64,000 bases of DNA from an uncultured Bacteroidota bacterium (GTDB taxonomy: Bacteria > Bacteroidota > Bacteroidia > Bacteroidales > UBA12481). Below the pieces are notes generated by a model. That model worked only from the letters and a program-made list of their open reading frames with translations. It did not search any database and was not told where the DNA came from. Below, one piece after another: positions 24,625 to 34,093 of the stretch. The first letter of the stretch is position 1; each line of letters starts with the position of its first letter. The stretch is taken from the NCBI GenBank assembly GCA_903851365.1, contig CAINOB010000103.1, positions 62,001 to 126,000 on the forward strand, read 5' to 3'. A program made the translations under genes and the position numbers.

Positions 24625-26040
24625 TTATTTTCCACTGGCGTTAAGCACTGTTTTGACAGTATAAATCATGATTTTCAAATCAACCAATAACGACATGTTC
24701 TCAATATAAAGGATATCATATTTAAGTCGTTCAACCATCTCCTCGACATTTGAGGCATACCCAAATTTAACCTGGCCCCACGAGGTTATTCCCGGTCTAA
24801 CCTTTTGTAAATGATTAAAATGAGGCGCCTTTTTTATTATCTGATCGATAAAGTACTGTCGTTCAGGCCTAGGTCCAACAAGCGACATGTCGCCGATCAG
24901 CACGTTATAGAATTGAGGAAGCTCGTCGAAACGCATTTTACGCATAAACATTCCGAAACTGGTAATCCGTGCATCGTTATGGCTCGACAGTGCCGGTCCA
25001 TTGGATTCAGCATCCATAAACATCGAACGGAACTTGAAAATCGTGAATGGCTTACCATAACGGCCTATGCGCTCATGTGAATATAGTATCGGTCCTTTTG
25101 AAGATAGCTTGACTCCAATGGCCAGCGCAAGGTAAAGCGGGGAGAGAATTATCAATGCAAATAAGGAGGTCAGAATATCAATAATCCGCTTCATGTTGGC
25201 TTCCCAGGCAGGCATCAGATCATGGCTGATCTGAATCAGCGGGGTTCCAATAATGGAGGACATTTTAACCATGCCAGTCAAAATATCGTACATATCCGGA
25301 AGTACTTTTATGGTTATTTTTCTGTATTCCAGTCTATTGATAATTTTTTTTAATAGCTCATGCTCTGAACTTTCGATTGCTATAATCACTTCTTCCACCG
25401 GATGTTGTACTAGTATTTTCTGAAGGTCGGATAGGGTGCCCAGGTTCTGTATATATTTATCCATCAGATATTTATCGTGTTTACTGACACTGATAAATCC
25501 AATAAAGCGGTTGCCCGTGGATCGTGGCTGATTTTCCATCCCGAGGAAAAGCTCCTCAGCCTGCTTGTCAGAGCCGATTAAAAGAGTTGGGAACCCGATA
25601 ACCCTGTTGTGAATACGGTGGGCTGAAATGGTGGTAAAAACGAGCCTGGGGAGGTAGGTCAGGACAAAGTGCAGCCCGAAAAGCACCAGAAAGGAAAGGT
25701 AATAATTAGTATAAGTTTTAACTGTATCGTCCAGGATCAGAACAAAGAAAATAATCAGGACTCCTATAAATGTGGTTGCAATAGTTTGGCCCAACTCACT
25801 TAACCTCGATTTCCTGTAAACATCCTTATAATAGCCGGTTATGAAATAGAAGAGAACCCAGGCAATTGGAAGAATGGCTAAACCCAGAAAGAAAGAGTGG
25901 TCGAATTCAATAGGAACGGGATATCCGAATTTCTTGGATTCGATATATACCTTTCGGAAAATAAAAAACAGGGTCCAGCTTGCACCAGCTGCAATAAAAT
26001 CTGAACATAAGTACTTGAGCAGTTGTATTCTTCGGTTCAT
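24625..26040 (-). CDS. Polyprenyl glycosylphosphotransferase (initiating sugar transferase)
   Basis: A 471-residue membrane enzyme that loads the first sugar-1-phosphate onto undecaprenyl phosphate for capsule, exopolysaccharide or O-antigen synthesis. There are four N-terminal membrane helices, a CoA-binding-like nucleotide domain (about 145-255), a membrane re-entrant helix (about 283-305) and the WbaP/CpsE-type catalytic domain: ERIGRYGKPFTIFKFRSMF, MRFDELPQFYNVLIGDMSLVGPRPER and the C-terminal VRPGITSWGQV. No other polysaccharide gene is adjacent, so it is an isolated initiator. Its ATG shares a base with the stop of the upstream lipoprotein gene (TAATG). Confidence 0.93.
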   Translation of the reverse strand: MNRRIQLLKYLCSDFIAAGASWTLFFIFRKVYIESKKFGYPVPIEFDHSFFLGLAILPIAWVLFYFITGYYKDVYRKSRLSELGQTIATTFIGVLIIFFVLILDDTVKTYTNYYLSFLVLFGLHFVLTYLPRLVFTTISAHRIHNRVIGFPTLLIGSDKQAEELFLGMENQPRSTGNRFIGFISVSKHDKYLMDKYIQNLGTLSDLQKILVQHPVEEVIIAIESSEHELLKKIINRLEYRKITIKVLPDMYDILTGMVKMSSIIGTPLIQISHDLMPAWEANMKRIIDILTSLFALIILSPLYLALAIGVKLSSKGPILYSHERIGRYGKPFTIFKFRSMFMDAESNGPALSSHNDARITSFGMFMRKMRFDELPQFYNVLIGDMSLVGPRPERQYFIDQIIKKAPHFNHLQKVRPGITSWGQVKFGYASNVEEMVERLKYDILYIENMSLLVDLKIMIYTVKTVLNASGK

Positions 26041-26906
26041 TAAAAATGGATCAATTTAAGGTTGTCCATAATAATTCCCTGAGTGGCAATTCCGGTGGAA
26101 TCCCATGCGGCGCGGAATCCAGGTCGGAATGCAACAGCAGTTTGGTTGTTTTCTGCGGTTGTACCAAGATCAATATAAATCCGGGTCCAGGTTTTTGATG
26201 GTCTTACATAAACCAGGTCGTTCCATACAGCTGATCCATCAGCCAATACATAAACACCGACTTCCATCAATCTGTTGCTCTTGTAATCGAACTCCAGGAT
26301 AACCTTTGAGCCATCCATTGGCAAAGCATAGTCTGTGCTGCTATAGGCTTCGAAAAATCGATGTTTGGTATCCAGGTAAATGGCACCTGAAAAATGCCCT
26401 TCACGGACTGAATCGTTTTGAATTTTAAAGACGGTATCACTGTATGTCGGATAAATAAATGTGACTCCGGCATCCTCAAAGTCTTCCATCCAAACGAATT
26501 TGCATTCTTTTTTGTAGGTAGTTGTGGGCACTACTGTTATCACCTTACCCGGGACAAGATCAAATTTTCCGGTTCCGATATAAGGTGTAAAGAAAGGGTA
26601 AACCTCGCGGGTTCCTGATATGCCGTTTACTTCATAAACCGGCTCAATGAAAAGGCTTTGCGGTCCTGTGGAGAGGCAGGGAACCAGGATGGGGAACTGA
26701 AAGAATCCAATCGTAGTACCCGCAACGTTGATTTTCATGCATGTCATGCTGTTGCTGGCAGATCCCTGGTCAAAATTGGTAACTTTGACCTGTAACGTGT
26801 CAATTTTGATATACGATGGTATATCTTCGGGTGGGTTAATAATATTGCAGGAAAGAAAAAATACGGCAAGGGTAATCACCGGTAAGATCATCCACGTTTT
26901 TCGCAT
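26040..26906 (-). CDS. Lipoprotein with jelly-roll-like C-terminal domain
   Basis: A 288-residue predicted lipoprotein (MRKTWMILPVITLAVFFLSC, lipidated Cys20). The N-terminal half is a beta domain (IDTLQVKVTNFDQGSASNSMTCMKINVAG), and the C-terminal half looks like a carbohydrate-binding-type jelly roll (FEDAGVTFIYPTYSD, SKVILEFDYKSNRLMEVGVYV, IIMDNLKLIHF). ATG 26906 is preferred over 26930 because a TAACTTTG box on the minus strand (26942-26935) would start transcription about at 26928. The overlap with the sugar transferase suggests a surface-polysaccharide or matrix role, but that is inference. Confidence 0.75.
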   Translation of the reverse strand: MRKTWMILPVITLAVFFLSCNIINPPEDIPSYIKIDTLQVKVTNFDQGSASNSMTCMKINVAGTTIGFFQFPILVPCLSTGPQSLFIEPVYEVNGISGTREVYPFFTPYIGTGKFDLVPGKVITVVPTTTYKKECKFVWMEDFEDAGVTFIYPTYSDTVFKIQNDSVREGHFSGAIYLDTKHRFFEAYSSTDYALPMDGSKVILEFDYKSNRLMEVGVYVLADGSAVWNDLVYVRPSKTWTRIYIDLGTTAENNQTAVAFRPGFRAAWDSTGIATQGIIMDNLKLIHF

Positions 26907-26953
26907 CTTAAATTTTTTCTGATATTTCACTTCACAAAGTTAACAGAATTGTA

Positions 26954-27598
26954 ATGATCGAAGATAGCTTTCTGCATTGGGGATTACGACGTAAATTGGT
27001 TGATCAGGTTAAAAGCAAAGGGATTCTCGATCAACGCATATTGGATGCCATGCTAAAAATTCCCAGGCACGCATTCATGGATTCTTCCTTCCTGAAATTT
27101 GCCTACCAGGACCAGGCTTTTCCAATTGCTTCAGGCCAAACTATCTCACAGCCATATACTGTAGCTTTTCAAACAGAACTTATCAAACTGGAGATACATC
27201 AAAAAGTGCTGGAGGTTGGAACTGGTTCAGGATACCAGGCAGCCATACTGGCCGAATTGGGCGCCCGGGTATATACGGTGGAGAGAATCAGGAAGTTGTA
27301 TCAGGAAGCCCAGGTAATACACCGTGAATTGGGCTATCAGGTGAAATTTTTTCTTGGTGACGGGAATATGGGGCTTCCATCCTATGCCCCATTCGACAGG
27401 ATATTGATAACCGCAGCCACGCCATCGATCCCGGAGGCACTTAAACAGCAACTTATCATAGGAGGTATCCTGGTTGCGCCTGTCGGACAGGGCGATAATC
27501 AGATAATGACAAAATGTGTGCGAACAGGAACCGACACTTTTGACATCACTACTCATGGCAATTTTATTTTTGTTCCGATGAAAACCGGATTGGAATGA
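26954..27598 (+). CDS. pcm: Protein-L-isoaspartate O-methyltransferase
   Basis: A 214-residue SAM-dependent repair enzyme that methylates L-isoaspartyl residues in damaged proteins. The family features are IPRHAFMDSS near residue 37, AYQDQAFPIASGQTISQPYTVAF (about 50-72, the substrate loop), the SAM motif I VLEVGTGSGYQAAILAEL (about 81-98) and FDRILITAATPSIPEAL (about 150). Length is normal. It is divergent from the lipoprotein gene at 26906 and six bases ahead of the metzincin gene, so it may be cotranscribed with it. Confidence 0.95.
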   Translation: MIEDSFLHWGLRRKLVDQVKSKGILDQRILDAMLKIPRHAFMDSSFLKFAYQDQAFPIASGQTISQPYTVAFQTELIKLEIHQKVLEVGTGSGYQAAILAELGARVYTVERIRKLYQEAQVIHRELGYQVKFFLGDGNMGLPSYAPFDRILITAATPSIPEALKQQLIIGGILVAPVGQGDNQIMTKCVRTGTDTFDITTHGNFIFVPMKTGLE

Positions 27599-27604
27599 CT
27601 TTCT

Positions 27605-30448
27605 ATGATTGCTGACAATAGATCTGGATTTTCTGGCCTGATCAGGTTTTTGATCCTGGGATTTGCTGTCTTCTTCCAGCAAGTGAAAGCCCAACCTGCC
27701 GATACCGTTTTGTTGCCGATAAAAACCCTAAGGGTCTCAATTTATATCTTTCAGGATGATGCCGGGCAAAGGAACTTTAGCGCGGATTCGGCCGGTCAGG
27801 TGAAGTTCCTTCATGAGCTTACCGATTGGGTAAATCACAGGCTTGCCAACCTTGATACGCTAAAACCTGCAATGCCCTCTCCGTTCGTTGGAGATAGCAG
27901 GGTAAGGATCAGGCTCGATACCATTTATTATATAAGGGATAACAGGGCCTGGGATTGCTCGGTAGATATTGATGCACCCTATATGCGTGATCAATACGTA
28001 GATGCCAGTAAATTACTCGATTACCGGCAGAAATATCAGACCCTTCCCATTTTTATCGGGGCCAATTATTCCGTCATCGGAGGACATTCGAGGAATATTG
28101 GTGACCGCGGGTATATTGCGGTTCGGGGCTATTATGAAAAATTCCTGAGTCAGCCAAAATCAGATGCACTTGATGAATGCGGGCGAAACCTGGTTCATGA
28201 ACTTGGACATTGTGCCGGACTTTCGCATAACTTTTCGGGTGGTCCGGATGGTGACCAATGCGATGATTGCGGCGATAACGGCTGTCCTCTCGAAGGCACA
28301 TCGAATAATATTATGGATTACTGGCCATCCTACGGATATGCATTGTCGAAATGTCAGTTTAATCAAATGCAATTCTGCCTTAACGGAGGAATGGGGAATA
28401 TCTCTGAGGCAGTGATCAATGACAGCTGCTATAAGGTTTCGGGTATCGGGTATCAGGTATCGGGAGGAGATACTGTTGTCATAAAAGATACGGTTTATGC
28501 GCATCAGGATTGGCTGATAAAAAGCGGAGGATATTTAAAGGTTACCGGATATCTGTCCATGCCTTCGGATACCAAGATTACTTTGGAAGCCGGTGCCAGC
28601 CTTGTTATCGACGGAGGCACTATAGGGAACCTTTGCGGCGATTTGTGGTCAGGATTAAGGCCCGAAGTTTCTACACGATCAAATCCTGCAAGAATAACTG
28701 TCAGCCATAATGGGACAATCGAAAATGCTTATACGGGAATCCTGGCAGCCAGATTACTGGAGGTTAATCTTGAGAATTCAGTATTTCGAAATTGTTCCGA
28801 GTCATTGGTTTTTCCAGAGATTTCGGTTGATTCCCTTAGCCTGAGCAACTGCTCCTTTCTGATCACCACAAAATTGAATCATTACGAGGAGGGCTTGACA
28901 CCGGTTAGTTTTTTGCGAACCGACGGTATTTCCCGGTTGTCGGTCACCAATTCGCGTTTTATCAATGTACCGGGCACCTCAATCACTGACGCAAATTGGC
29001 TGGGTATTGGTATTATCGCAGCTGCAGGCTCAATTTTTATCAATAAATGTGAGTTTACAAACCTCACAACCGCATTGGATCTGAGCACCCAATTTTCTGA
29101 TTCAAAATTGAGAATCATTGAAAATTCATTTGTTGATAATAAGATTGGTATTAAAACTGATTTTGCCGGGCTTCAGAAAATTTCCAATAATCACCTGACC
29201 CTGCAAAGGTTTAACAGCGGATATTCTTTAGGGATTTTGCTCTGTTTTCCAGATCGCTTTTCCGTTGACCATAACCGTTTCGAATCGTTGTATGGGGGAG
29301 GACAGCAGGCTGGATTGGCAATTATTAGCCCGTCTCATCAAAATTCTCCTGTTTTCAATAACAAATTTTCCAATCTGCCACTTGGTGTTTATCTTGATGG
29401 TCCACCTGCAATTGATCTCGCCTTATTTCAATGGGCTAAATTTCCGGGATCAGAAAATCTTCTGCAATTAGGACCGCAATTGCGGTTTAATGAATTTGAC
29501 ACTGTTTCGCTCCCTTTTGCCGTATCCACCGATTCTGTGTTTGGATCAGCAATCGGAACTCCGGAGAAAATTCGTTCCGTGGATTCTCTTCCACCGACCC
29601 GCTGGAATATTGGTGGCTATCTATGGTACAATAATCAGGTACCGATGGTAGCATTTAATGGTTGGAGGCAGGGTTCAGAAGCTTTACCTGATCACGGTTT
29701 GTATTGGTTTATGAATTATATCGGGGTAACAAATCCGAACATGACTTGTGAAGGCTGCATTGGCGGGGTAATGGTCAACCGGAATTCTGAACTTATTGAA
29801 TATCTGAATAAACTTGCCAATTATCAGCACACCGAAGAGAGCTATAATGGGTCTGATATTTATCAGGCACTTCAGCGAGTTTCCAAGGTGCCTGCAGTTT
29901 TAAGGTCCTCAATATTTTCCTCCTGGTGGGATAAATACAATCCGGGAGAAAATATCTGGCTTTCGGCATCACTTGCGTCAATCGCCGGCAACTTTGTGAG
30001 GGCTGACACCCTCCTGACCGTTTTAGGAACGATACTTTCGCAAAAGAACCTTTTGGAATGGAGTTCTTCGCAACCGTTGAAAAATATTTTTAATTCATCC
30101 AGGCAAAAGAGTTCTGCTGATTTTCAATTCATTTTTCCGGATTTATCCTGTTTTCGCTTTGTCAGGCCACAGCAATCTGAACCTCTTACTTCTGGGTTTT
30201 TTATTTACCCTAATCCGGCTGAAGATTATTTATTGGTCGAACCCAATGCAGGCTATTCATTCAACAATGTCTGGCAAGGACGTATTACTTCAGCCATCGG
30301 GAGTTATTCGAAAGAAATCAGGATTGGTTCCTGGCAGGATCAGAAATTGAACATTTCAGATTTGCCTTCAGGGTTATATATCATTGAATTTTATACGGGG
30401 AATAAATACCTTGGCGCCGCAAAGTTGATAAAAATCACACATCGATAG
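27605..30448 (+). CDS. T9SS-exported metzincin-like protease with beta-helix region
   Basis: A 947-residue exported protein. A signal peptide (LIRFLILGFAVFFQQVKA) is followed by a metzincin-type zinc protease domain with HELGHCAGLSH (198-208, fitting HExxHxxGxxH) and a Met-turn-like NIMDYW near 235. Residues about 300-620 are rich in short strand repeats with Asn turns (LENSVFRNCSES, LSLSNCSFLIT, LRIIENSFVDN), as in right-handed parallel beta-helices. The last 90 residues are a type IX secretion sorting domain (YPNPAEDYLLVEPN, SDLPSGLYIIEFYTGNKYLGAAKLIKI). A 7-base-period repeat lies within the frame at 28434-28468, encoding VSGIGYQVSGG. Substrate unknown; it probably acts at or outside the cell surface. 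Confidence 0.82.
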   Translation: MIADNRSGFSGLIRFLILGFAVFFQQVKAQPADTVLLPIKTLRVSIYIFQDDAGQRNFSADSAGQVKFLHELTDWVNHRLANLDTLKPAMPSPFVGDSRVRIRLDTIYYIRDNRAWDCSVDIDAPYMRDQYVDASKLLDYRQKYQTLPIFIGANYSVIGGHSRNIGDRGYIAVRGYYEKFLSQPKSDALDECGRNLVHELGHCAGLSHNFSGGPDGDQCDDCGDNGCPLEGTSNNIMDYWPSYGYALSKCQFNQMQFCLNGGMGNISEAVINDSCYKVSGIGYQVSGGDTVVIKDTVYAHQDWLIKSGGYLKVTGYLSMPSDTKITLEAGASLVIDGGTIGNLCGDLWSGLRPEVSTRSNPARITVSHNGTIENAYTGILAARLLEVNLENSVFRNCSESLVFPEISVDSLSLSNCSFLITTKLNHYEEGLTPVSFLRTDGISRLSVTNSRFINVPGTSITDANWLGIGIIAAAGSIFINKCEFTNLTTALDLSTQFSDSKLRIIENSFVDNKIGIKTDFAGLQKISNNHLTLQRFNSGYSLGILLCFPDRFSVDHNRFESLYGGGQQAGLAIISPSHQNSPVFNNKFSNLPLGVYLDGPPAIDLALFQWAKFPGSENLLQLGPQLRFNEFDTVSLPFAVSTDSVFGSAIGTPEKIRSVDSLPPTRWNIGGYLWYNNQVPMVAFNGWRQGSEALPDHGLYWFMNYIGVTNPNMTCEGCIGGVMVNRNSELIEYLNKLANYQHTEESYNGSDIYQALQRVSKVPAVLRSSIFSSWWDKYNPGENIWLSASLASIAGNFVRADTLLTVLGTILSQKNLLEWSSSQPLKNIFNSSRQKSSADFQFIFPDLSCFRFVRPQQSEPLTSGFFIYPNPAEDYLLVEPNAGYSFNNVWQGRITSAIGSYSKEIRIGSWQDQKLNISDLPSGLYIIEFYTGNKYLGAAKLIKITHR
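28434..28468 (+). repeat. In-frame tandem repeat, 7-base period, inside a CDS
   Basis: Units AGGTTTC, GGGTATC, GGGTATC, AGGTATC and GGGAGGA run at exact 7-base spacing in the metzincin/beta-helix gene, at the junction between its protease and beta-helix regions. Thirty-five bases is not a multiple of three, yet the frame stays open. Confidence 0.7.
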
Positions 30449-30450
30449 AT

Positions 30451-31080
30451 ATGCCTCTACTTAAAATTTTCCCATTTAATCCACTTCAGGTCAATGCTTA
30501 TTTGATTTATGAACCCAATGGTGCCGGAATCCTTATTGATCCGTCGTGCATGGATAAATCGGAATTCAAAGTCCTGCAGGATTTCATCAGGAATAATAAT
30601 GTAAGCCTTGAATATCAACTTAATACTCATGGTCATTTTGATCATGTTTTTGGTATTGGTATGGTAAAAGAAGCTTACAATCCGAAATTTTATATTCATG
30701 AGGGAGATTCGTCATTTCTTCGGATGGCCGGTGACCAGGCACGAAGTTTTGGTTTCGATTATGTTGGAGAGATTCCGATGCCTGATGGATTTTTGTCGGA
30801 TTCGGATGAAATCACCGCAGGAGGCATCCGGTTAATTGTGATTCAGGTTCCTGGCCATTCACAGGGCAGCGTTGCCTTTTATGAACCCTTGGAGGGCTGG
30901 CTTTTTTCAGGAGATACTCTTTTTGCCGGGGGAATTGGCAGAACCGATTTGAGAGGCGGAAACTATGATCAGATTATTACCAGCATCAAAACCAGACTAT
31001 TGACCTTGCCTCCAGAAACACTGGTATTCCCAGGGCACGGACCACAAACTTCCATAGCTGCCGAGAGCCCGGATTTTTAA
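30451..31080 (+). CDS. MBL-fold metallo-hydrolase (glyoxalase II-like)
   Basis: A 209-residue metallo-beta-lactamase-fold hydrolase of the short YcbL/glyoxalase II-like type. Metal ligands are seen in NTHGHFDHVFG (HxHxDH, about 58-68), VPGHSQGSVAFY (about 132), FSGDTLFAGGIGRTDLRGG (bridging Asp, about 152) and FPGHGPQTSI near the C-terminus. It lacks the C-terminal helical domain of full glyoxalase II. It starts two bases after the metzincin stop, so it is in the same transcript, but no functional tie is evident. The substrate is probably a thioester; not certain. Confidence 0.88.
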   Translation: MPLLKIFPFNPLQVNAYLIYEPNGAGILIDPSCMDKSEFKVLQDFIRNNNVSLEYQLNTHGHFDHVFGIGMVKEAYNPKFYIHEGDSSFLRMAGDQARSFGFDYVGEIPMPDGFLSDSDEITAGGIRLIVIQVPGHSQGSVAFYEPLEGWLFSGDTLFAGGIGRTDLRGGNYDQIITSIKTRLLTLPPETLVFPGHGPQTSIAAESPDF

Positions 31081-31144
31081 TAACAAATGTCATTCTTCTT
31101 CTTAATTTTACCTTCTTAATTTGTAATACAACAACCCAAATATT

Positions 31145-34006
31145 ATGATCACTGATCAATTCATTTACAGGCATATCGGCCCAAGGCCGCACGAAATTCA
31201 GGAAATGCTTGAAAAAGTTGGATGCTCCACCATGGAGGAGTTCATCTCTTCAGTTGTTCCGGACGAGATAAGGATGAAAGAACCGCTGAAACTTCCTGCC
31301 GGCTTGACTGAGCAAGAGTATGCAAAGAAAATCAAGCAGATCGGTTCGAAAAATAAACTTTACAGAAGTTTAATCGGGATGGGCTATTACGGAACCGTGA
31401 TGCCGGCAGTGATCAAAAGAAATATTCTGGAGAATGCATCCTGGTATACCTCTTATACTCCTTATCAGGCTGAGATTTCGCAGGGCCGACTCGAAGCCTT
31501 GCTTAATTTTCAGACACTTGTTATGGAGCTCACTGCAATGCCTTTGGCAAATGCATCGCTGCTTGATGAAGCAACTGCAGCTGCCGAAGCGATGATCCTT
31601 ATGTATAATGCCCGTTCGAGAGACCTCGTTAAGCGCGATGCCAATCTGCTTCTGATCGATGAGAATATTTTCCCACAAACCCTCGAGGTAATCCGCACCC
31701 GTGCTTTACCTCTTGGCATCGAGGTTGAGGTATGCAAGATGTTCAAAAAGCAACTGACAGATAGAGTTTTTGGCATCATTGTTCAATATCCCGCAAACGA
31801 TGGAAAAGCTTTGATATACAGAAAAGCTGTTGAACAGATTCATGCGCTTGGCGGTTTGTATACCGCGGTGAGTGATTTGTATTCTTTGGTACTCCTGACT
31901 CCTCCGGGAGAGTGGGGCGCTGATATTGTTGTTGGAAGCACCCAGCGTTTTGGGGTGCCAATGGGTTTCGGAGGTCCGCATGCAGCCTTTTTTGCTTCGC
32001 GTGAAGAACTGAAAAGGAGCCTGCCGGGCAGGATTATCGGCGTATCCCAGGATGTTCATGGAAACAAGGCTTTGCGCATGGCTCTTCAGACTCGTGAACA
32101 GCACATTAAACGTGAAAAGGCAACCTCAAATATTTGTACCGCACAGGCACTTTTGGCCACTATTGCAGGTATGTATGCTGTTTATCATGGCCCGGATGGC
32201 TTGCTGGAAATTGCAGGAAAAATTCACCGGTCGGCTCATACTTTGGAGCTTGAACTGGGGCAATACGGTTACGTTCAGGAAAATAAAGATTATTTTGATA
32301 CCCTGAGGCTCGTACTTCCCGAAAAAGTTACGATTAAGCATTTTAAGTCTATAGCCCTGAAGCACCATGTTAATTTCAGGTATTTCGATGATGAAACGAT
32401 TGGTTTGTCAACCGATGAACTTACCGATGTGGCAGAAGTAAATCGAATCATTGAGATATTTGCTGAAGCTGCCGGTAAAATGGCTATTCCAGTGTTTGAA
32501 TTATGCGACTCTGCTGGTTTTGATCCCGAATTTGCGCGTACTTCCGAGTTCCTGACTCAATCATGCTTTAATAAGTATCAGTCGGAAACGGAAATGATGC
32601 GGTACATTAAGAAATTGGAGAATCGCGATATTTCACTTACGCATTCCATGATTCCGCTTGGTTCATGCACCATGAAGCTGAACCCCGCAAACTCGATGTT
32701 TGCTTTGTCATGGGATGAATTTGCTGGTATCCACCCATTCGTGCCTGTTGATCAGGCTGAAGGATATCATCAACTAATCAGTGAATTAGAAAGTGCATTG
32801 GTGGAGGTGACCGGTTTTCCGGCCATCTCGTTCCAGCCAAATTCCGGAGCATCAGGGGAATATGCAGGTCTGATGGTCATCGAAGGCTATCACAGGAGCC
32901 GTGGCGAGGGTCATCGTAATGTAGTACTGATCCCGGCATCAGCACACGGTACCAATCCCGCAAGTGCGGTAATGGCTGGCAATAAGGTTGTTGTGGTAAA
33001 ATGCGATGAACATGGTAATGTTGACATCGAGGATTTAAGAGAAAAAGCAGCAGAATATGCCTCTGTGCTCGCAGCCTTCATGATTACTTATCCGTCGACT
33101 CACGGTGTTTTTGAAACCGGCATAAAAACCATGGCAGATATTATCCATCAGCATGGTGGATTGGTCTATATGGATGGAGCCAACATGAATGCGCAGGTCG
33201 GTCTGACTAAGCCCGCTCTGATTGGTGCCGATGTTTGCCACCTTAACCTGCACAAGACCTTTGCCATTCCACATGGTGGAGGTGGTCCGGGAGTTGGCCC
33301 GATTGGGGTTGCTCAGCATCTTGTTGAGTTTTTACCTTCGCATCCGGTAGTAAAAGTTGGTGGAGAAAAGGGTGGGGTAATTTCTGCCGCACCTTATGGC
33401 AGCGCCCTTGTGCTGACAATTTCGCATGCCTATGTGCAGATGCTTGGCGGTGCCGGGTTGAAGGCAGCAACAGAGATGGCTATCCTGAATGCCAACTATC
33501 TGGTGGAGTGCCTCAAGGGACATTATGAAGTATTGTATACAGGTGCTAATGGACGGGTTGCTCATGAATGCATCCTTGATTGCCAGAATTTCAAGGCACA
33601 AACCGGTATTGAAACTGGGGATATTGCACGCAGATTGATGGATTACGGATTCCATGCACCTACACTTTCATTCCCTGTTCATGAAACCCTGATGATTGAG
33701 CCAACCGAAAGTGAATCGAAACAGGAACTCGATCGTTTTGCTGAATCCCTGATTTCCATCCTTTTTGAGATAACTGATGTTGAAATGGGAATCACTCATG
33801 CTGATAATAACGTCCTGAAAAACGCTCCGCATACAGCGGTTCATATTGGTGACGATACCTGGAGCCATCCTTACGGAAGGTTAAAAGCAGCTTTTCCACT
33901 TCCCTGGATTGCCGGAAATAAATTCTGGCCTTCTGTTGGTAAGATCGATAATGCCTATGGTGACAGAAACCTGATTTGTTCGTGCAAAGGATTGGATGAA
34001 TATTAG
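31145..34006 (+). CDS. gcvP: Glycine dehydrogenase (decarboxylating), P-protein
   Basis: A 953-residue single-chain P-protein of the glycine cleavage system, which decarboxylates glycine with PLP and passes the aminomethyl group to the lipoyl H-protein. The N-terminal half starts with FIYRHIGPRPHEIQEML and has YTPYQAEISQGRLEALLNFQT. The C-terminal catalytic half has LGSCTMKLNPA, the PLP-Lys motif HLNLHKTFAIPHGGGGPG near residue 700, and EPTESESKQELDRF. Both halves are full length, unlike the split GcvPA/PB form. gcvT and gcvH are not in the window. A bidirectional terminator follows. Confidence 0.97.
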   Translation: MITDQFIYRHIGPRPHEIQEMLEKVGCSTMEEFISSVVPDEIRMKEPLKLPAGLTEQEYAKKIKQIGSKNKLYRSLIGMGYYGTVMPAVIKRNILENASWYTSYTPYQAEISQGRLEALLNFQTLVMELTAMPLANASLLDEATAAAEAMILMYNARSRDLVKRDANLLLIDENIFPQTLEVIRTRALPLGIEVEVCKMFKKQLTDRVFGIIVQYPANDGKALIYRKAVEQIHALGGLYTAVSDLYSLVLLTPPGEWGADIVVGSTQRFGVPMGFGGPHAAFFASREELKRSLPGRIIGVSQDVHGNKALRMALQTREQHIKREKATSNICTAQALLATIAGMYAVYHGPDGLLEIAGKIHRSAHTLELELGQYGYVQENKDYFDTLRLVLPEKVTIKHFKSIALKHHVNFRYFDDETIGLSTDELTDVAEVNRIIEIFAEAAGKMAIPVFELCDSAGFDPEFARTSEFLTQSCFNKYQSETEMMRYIKKLENRDISLTHSMIPLGSCTMKLNPANSMFALSWDEFAGIHPFVPVDQAEGYHQLISELESALVEVTGFPAISFQPNSGASGEYAGLMVIEGYHRSRGEGHRNVVLIPASAHGTNPASAVMAGNKVVVVKCDEHGNVDIEDLREKAAEYASVLAAFMITYPSTHGVFETGIKTMADIIHQHGGLVYMDGANMNAQVGLTKPALIGADVCHLNLHKTFAIPHGGGGPGVGPIGVAQHLVEFLPSHPVVKVGGEKGGVISAAPYGSALVLTISHAYVQMLGGAGLKAATEMAILNANYLVECLKGHYEVLYTGANGRVAHECILDCQNFKAQTGIETGDIARRLMDYGFHAPTLSFPVHETLMIEPTESESKQELDRFAESLISILFEITDVEMGITHADNNVLKNAPHTAVHIGDDTWSHPYGRLKAAFPLPWIAGNKFWPSVGKIDNAYGDRNLICSCKGLDEY

Positions 34007-34034
34007 AGGTTGAGTTATCAAGATACTTTAACGG

Positions 34035-34061
34035 GAAAAGGAGGCCATTGGCCTCCTTTTC
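34035..34061. terminator. Bidirectional intrinsic terminator
   Basis: Perfect 12-base arms GAAAAGGAGGCC (34035-34046) and GGCCTCCTTTTC (34050-34061) with a 3-base loop lie between convergent gcvP and the lipoprotein gene at 34094. Confidence 0.85.
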
Positions 34062-34093
34062 GTGCATAATCAATCTTTTTTTAGATTAATCAA

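Noticed and set aside
32052-33655. Several open frames opposite and inside gcvP
   Set aside because: The gcvP frame is full length with all motifs; the others are by-products of its composition.
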